Shown in pieces: positions 7,225-10,129 of a stretch of DNA of 10,129 nt; position 1 is the first letter of the stretch; each line of letters starts with the position of its first letter. The stretch comes from Oscillospiraceae bacterium (GTDB lineage Bacteria; Bacillota_A; Clostridia; Oscillospirales; Oscillospiraceae). The notes under the pieces are model-generated. The model did not search any database. It saw only the letters and a program-made list of their open reading frames with translations, and was not told the DNA's origin. Both the position numbers and the translations under genes were made by a program. The stretch lies in assembly GCA_017455225.1 (NCBI GenBank), contig JAFTBL010000191.1:1-10129 (forward strand), read 5' to 3'.

Positions 7225-8247
7225 TCACCTCGGTTGAGATTGTGCTGCGCGATCACTCTCGCCCATGACGGCCGCCACGGAAAAGCGGCCGGCGTCCGAC
7301 GTGTCGGCTCCGCAATACTCCGGAAAAACGTCCCGCTTTGCGTATCCGAAGCGGGTGGCGTCGTTCAAGAGCGCATACTTGGCCTCCGGCACGGTATAGT
7401 GCCATGCCGCCGTCATCAGACCCACCAAACGCTCCGGAGCGATCACCTCTTTGGCAAGCTCCATCGTCTCCAGTGAGTTGTACCACGTATAACACGTGGA
7501 CGACGTAGGCACCTGATCAAAGCCGTGCTCCTCCAGCGCCTGATACGCCAGAAAATGCTTCTGCTTGACGGTGCCGTCCGGATTGCGGAGGATAGGGTCG
7601 TAGCCCCAGTTGGACTGCAGTACCGACCTGGGCATCTTGGCAAAGAATTCCTCCGGGTGGTGCCAGCAGCTGTCCGCCCAGATCCACGGGCGAGCCCCCA
7701 GCTTCTGGCAGACGTCAAAGAAGAAATAAGCGTCATGCCACCACAGGTCTTTCTGCCGGGCACAGGCGAAGGCAAAGGTCTTCTGGTTGTCCGGCGCCTC
7801 CTCGTCCAGTCCCAGATGGAAATACGCCGGGTAGCCGAACAGCTCCGCCACCTCCCGGATCAGATCCTCGCAGACCCGGTAATAGACGGGGGTTGCCACC
7901 ATGCGGGAGTATTCCTTCAGCCACGCGTCGTGGGCCGTGGAAAAGTTCAGCTTGGGGATGGGAGTCAGGCCGACGGAGCGCATATGATCCAGCGTCTGCT
8001 TCACCCGATCCTTGTCCCACGCGCCGGGGATAGACACCTCCGGGTGGGAATCATACTGCACCCCGTCGCCCACGTCGATCAGCACGGTGTTGAAGCCCTG
8101 TGTCGGGAGGAAGTCAACGACTTCCTCCCAGACACGAGCGTCGGTGATCATTCGGGGGAAAAACGGAGCGTATCGGTTGTCGCCGCCCTCGTCGCCCCAC
8201 ATATTGGCGCCTAACTTGAGAAAGAACGCCCATATCATGTCACGCAT
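7225..8247 (-). CDS. Glycoside hydrolase-like TIM-barrel protein with GH20-type HxGxDE motif
   Basis: A 340-residue protein with no signal peptide, predicted cytoplasmic. Residues 143-150 read FHLGLDEE, resembling the HxGxDE motif of family 20 beta-N-acetylhexosaminidases, where the Asp-Glu pair is the catalytic acid and its partner (here Asp148, Glu149). Other barrel-like signals are FNTVLIDVGDGVQYDSHPEV (52-71), a PIPKLNFSTAHDAWL strand end (97-110), RPWIWADSCWHH (186-197) and QSNWGYDP (211-218), with aromatic residues as in sugar-binding clefts. It is shorter than classic GH20 enzymes, which carry an extra N-terminal domain. The ATG at 8247 is chosen because GAGAGAGGAA lies about 5 nt upstream; an ATG eight codons earlier would overlap the upstream gene and lacks a site. 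It sits 13 bp after the GLUG gene and 15 bp before the binding-protein gene. It could instead be a distant barrel family of unknown activity. Confidence 0.6.
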   Translation of the reverse strand: MRDMIWAFFLKLGANMWGDEGGDNRYAPFFPRMITDARVWEEVVDFLPTQGFNTVLIDVGDGVQYDSHPEVSIPGAWDKDRVKQTLDHMRSVGLTPIPKLNFSTAHDAWLKEYSRMVATPVYYRVCEDLIREVAELFGYPAYFHLGLDEEAPDNQKTFAFACARQKDLWWHDAYFFFDVCQKLGARPWIWADSCWHHPEEFFAKMPRSVLQSNWGYDPILRNPDGTVKQKHFLAYQALEEHGFDQVPTSSTCYTWYNSLETMELAKEVIAPERLVGLMTAAWHYTVPEAKYALLNDATRFGYAKRDVFPEYCGADTSDAGRFSVAAVMGESDRAAQSQPR

Positions 8248-8260
8248 CGTCGTTCCTCTC

Positions 8261-10129
8261 TCAGTCGGCAAATACCTTCAGCATGGGCAGCTGACCGTCC
8301 ACCGTCTGCCACGTGTTCTCCCAGTCGAGGTTGGGCATTCTGGTCTGGGCTGCGGCGCCGGTAGGATAGCTCTCGCCGAGGTTCCCGTAGGAAATGCTGT
8401 AGCCGCTGCTGACGCCACCATAGCCGCCGGCAATGTAGTGATTGTCCACCACGGCATAGATATTGGAGCCGTTCATGTTGCCCTGCTTCGTGTCGCCGGC
8501 AATGGCGTAGAGGCCGCCCTTATTGGCGTTGGCGCCGGGAACGATGGTGCCGAGATAGGCGGTATTCGTCACTGTGGTGCTGCCGGTGGTGCTGTTCACG
8601 CCGATGAGACCGCCGGTCTTGGGGTTGCCGCCGCCGCTGTGAACAAAGCCGGAGATATCGATGGTGCCGGTGACAAGGCAGTTGTCAACGGTGTTGGTGC
8701 CCGCGCCCAGATAGCCCACCAGGCCGCCTGTGAAGGCGCCGCTGTTGGCGCCGGCAGAGTGGGTGTTGGTCACGGAGCCTGCAAACCAGCAGTTGCTCAT
8801 GTTCAGATTGATATTCAGCGTGCTGTCGTTGGCGCCCACAATGCCGCCTGCCATGGCGGCGGAGGTGGTGAGGATGGCGTTGCTGTACAGGTTGGTCAGC
8901 GTGCCGTTGCCCTGCGCCACGAAGCTGCCCATCCACTGACCGGTGGCAGAGATGTAGCTGTTGGTCAGCTTCAGGTTCTTGATCGTGCTGCCTTCGGTGA
9001 GGCCAAACAGACCCATGCGGTTGGTACCCGCAGCGTACAGGCCGCTGATGGTGTGCATGCCACCGTCAAAGGTGCCCTTGAAGCTTGCTCCGCCGTTCAC
9101 CCCGATGGGCGTCCAGTTGCAGGCAGGCGCCTCGGCCGCCCAATCGGCGGCGCTGCCCTCGTTGAAGGTAACGTCGCTGTTCAGGGTGATGGTCTTGCCG
9201 GCAAAGTCGATCCCGGCTCTATTGACGAGCTTTGCAAGGCCGAACAGATCCTGCTTGTCACTGAGAGTATAGGACGTGGCGCCGGCGTCGTACCAGCTGA
9301 TGTCCTTGAAGCTCTCGTCCTTGCCCGTGAGCACGTTCAACCGGGGATACGCCCCGTCCACCGTCTGCCACGTCTCGTTCCAATCAAATGTGGGCATGGA
9401 GGTCTTGGCTGCGTCGCCCTTGGCATTGGCGGCGGCAACGTCGTTCATGCCGAAATACACCGTGCTGCCGCTGTAGTTGCCGTCCCAGCCGGTGTTCACA
9501 CGGTAGTTGTCGATGCCCAGGAACGTACCGGCGTCGCTGCTGCCCAGATAGGTGGCGCAGTATCCAGCGGAGGAACCCTTGGTGATGGTACCCAGCACGG
9601 CGCAGTCCACCATGATGACGTTGGCAGCCTTCACAGCCACCAGCCCGGCGGTGCCGTACATGTTGGGACTGGTCACGCTCATGGCGGAAACATCGATGCT
9701 GCCGGTGTTGAGGCAGTTATCCAGCACGATGGGGGCGCCGGAGTCATAGCCTATAAGTCCGCCCACGAAGCCTCTGCCGTTGCCGGAGGAGGTGCTGATC
9801 ACCTTTCCGTCGAACCAGCATCTGGCAAACCGGATACTGCCGCTCACCGTCTGGCCGAACAGGCCGCCCACGAAAGCTCTGGAGGCCTTCACAGTGGCGC
9901 TGCTGTACAGGTTGGTAAAGCTGCCGCCGTTTTCGATCCGACCCACGATGGCGCCGGTGGCCTCGGAGGCGGACTGGATGTAGCTGTCGGCCAGGCTCAG
10001 ATTCTTTACGGTGCCGCCGTAGGTGCGGCCGAACAGACCCAGAGGATTGTTGCCGCTGCAGGACGTATCGGTCAGGTAGAGGCCGCTGACGGTGTGGCCC
10101 TGTCCGTCAAAGTTGCCGGCGAAGGCATA
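8261..10129 (-). CDS. GLUG-repeat surface protein, C-terminal part (5' end outside window)
   Basis: The frame is open from position 10129 to the TGA at 8263-8261, giving 622 visible residues; a GTG at 9946 is an internal codon, not the start. The sequence is low in Lys and rich in Gly, Asn, Thr and Ser, with GLUG-type beta-repeats: GGLFGQTVSGSI...CWFDGKV, GGLIGYDSGAP...NCLNTGSI, GGIVGANDS...CWFAGSV and GGLVGYLGAGT...NCLVTGTI. Between the two modules lies a lead-in segment (WYDAGATSYTLSDKQDLFGL, then AKLVNRAGIDFAGKTITL). Such repeats form beta-solenoid stalks in secreted or wall-attached proteins of Clostridia and relatives (family knowledge). The visible C-terminus ends LPMLKVFAD with no LPXTG, SLH, dockerin or cell-wall-binding domain, so any anchor or signal peptide must be upstream. 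Its stop is 13 bp from the glycosidase-like gene, which implies co-transcription with a sugar-uptake operon; a role in adhesion or substrate binding is inference. Confidence 0.85.
   Translation of the reverse strand, partial: YAFAGNFDGQGHTVSGLYLTDTSCSGNNPLGLFGRTYGGTVKNLSLADSYIQSASEATGAIVGRIENGGSFTNLYSSATVKASRAFVGGLFGQTVSGSIRFARCWFDGKVISTSSGNGRGFVGGLIGYDSGAPIVLDNCLNTGSIDVSAMSVTSPNMYGTAGLVAVKAANVIMVDCAVLGTITKGSSAGYCATYLGSSDAGTFLGIDNYRVNTGWDGNYSGSTVYFGMNDVAAANAKGDAAKTSMPTFDWNETWQTVDGAYPRLNVLTGKDESFKDISWYDAGATSYTLSDKQDLFGLAKLVNRAGIDFAGKTITLNSDVTFNEGSAADWAAEAPACNWTPIGVNGGASFKGTFDGGMHTISGLYAAGTNRMGLFGLTEGSTIKNLKLTNSYISATGQWMGSFVAQGNGTLTNLYSNAILTTSAAMAGGIVGANDSTLNINLNMSNCWFAGSVTNTHSAGANSGAFTGGLVGYLGAGTNTVDNCLVTGTIDISGFVHSGGGNPKTGGLIGVNSTTGSTTVTNTAYLGTIVPGANANKGGLYAIAGDTKQGNMNGSNIYAVVDNHYIAGGYGGVSSGYSISYGNLGESYPTGAAAQTRMPNLDWENTWQTVDGQLPMLKVFAD
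8264..9082 (-). repeat. GLUG module copy 2 (about 273 residues)
   Basis: Starts at FKGTFDGGMHTISGLY and ends at MPNLDWENTWQTVDGQLP plus LKV. It aligns along its length with copy 1: GLFGLTEGSTIKNL, NLYSNA, CWFAGSV, DNCLVTGTIDIS, LGTI and WQTVDG each have a counterpart. The DNA also retains identity, with the 20 bases at 8295-8314 matching 9354-9373 exactly. Confidence 0.85.
9323..10123 (-). repeat. GLUG module copy 1 (about 267 residues)
   Basis: Starts at FAGNFDGQGHTVSGLY close to the window edge and ends at MPTFDWNETWQTVDGAYP plus LNV. Landmarks GLFGRTYGGTVKNL, NLYSSA, CWFDGKV, DNCLNTGSIDVS, LGTI and WQTVDG match copy 2 in the same order. The repeat period, including the lead-in between modules, is roughly 340-353 residues. 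More copies may lie upstream. Confidence 0.85.

Noticed and set aside
150..7476. Four very long plus-strand open frames (about 530-731 codons) nearly end to end
   Set aside because: They lie antisense to genes with clear family motifs, run across several gene boundaries, and read as His/Arg/Gln/Val-rich sequence without recognisable domains. They arise because the minus-strand genes avoid TTA, CTA and TCA codons in G+C-rich DNA.
8248..8271. ATG at 8271 as start of the glycosidase-like gene
   Set aside because: It lies within the end of the GLUG gene without a ribosome binding site; the ATG at 8247 has one at good distance.
8261..9946. GTG at 9946 as the start of the GLUG gene
   Set aside because: The frame remains open to position 10129 and the upstream residues (FAGNFDGQGHTVSGLY and GLFGRTYGGT) belong to the same repeat module; there is no ribosome binding site before the GTG.

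Overview
All nine supported genes in this window lie on the minus strand, so transcription runs from position 10129 towards position 1. The sequence is visibly G+C-rich. It has strong AGGAGG-type ribosome binding sites, a lipoprotein solute-binding protein with a lipobox, an LplABC-type sugar transporter and GLUG-repeat surface modules. Together these suggest a G+C-rich, gut-type Clostridia (Oscillospirales-like) bacterium. That placement is inference from gene style, not a taxonomic result.

Layout in order of transcription: (1) the 3' part of a large GLUG-repeat, probably surface-exposed protein, whose 5' end is outside the window (10129-8261); (2) a signal-less glycosidase-like TIM-barrel protein with a GH20-like HxGxDE signature (8247-7225); (3) a lipoprotein solute-binding protein (7209-5581); (4) an intercistronic spacer with two stem-loops; (5) and (6) two CUT1-type ABC permeases (5414-4479 and 4466-3567); (7) a metallo-beta-lactamase-fold hydrolase (3517-1955); (8) an SGNH/GDSL hydrolase (1916-1242); (9) an ornithine cyclodeaminase/mu-crystallin family protein (1181-195); (10) the N-terminus of an amidohydrolase, cut by the left edge (171-1). 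Gaps between genes are 12-60 bp except for the 166-bp hairpin spacer, so the whole set looks like one operon. The promoter and the terminator both lie outside the window. No gene-free stretch exceeds 300 bases, and I see no RNA gene, mobile element or CRISPR array.

How the genes may work together (inference): a sugar-containing compound is captured by the lipoprotein and imported by the two permeases. No ATPase is encoded here, so a shared MsmX-type ATPase elsewhere would be needed. The cytoplasmic GH20-like enzyme, SGNH esterase/deacylase, MBL-fold hydrolase, OCD-family NAD(P)-linked enzyme and amidohydrolase would then dismantle it. The number of hydrolases for non-glycosidic bonds points to a decorated or N-/O-acylated substrate rather than a plain sugar, but the substrate cannot be read from the sequence.
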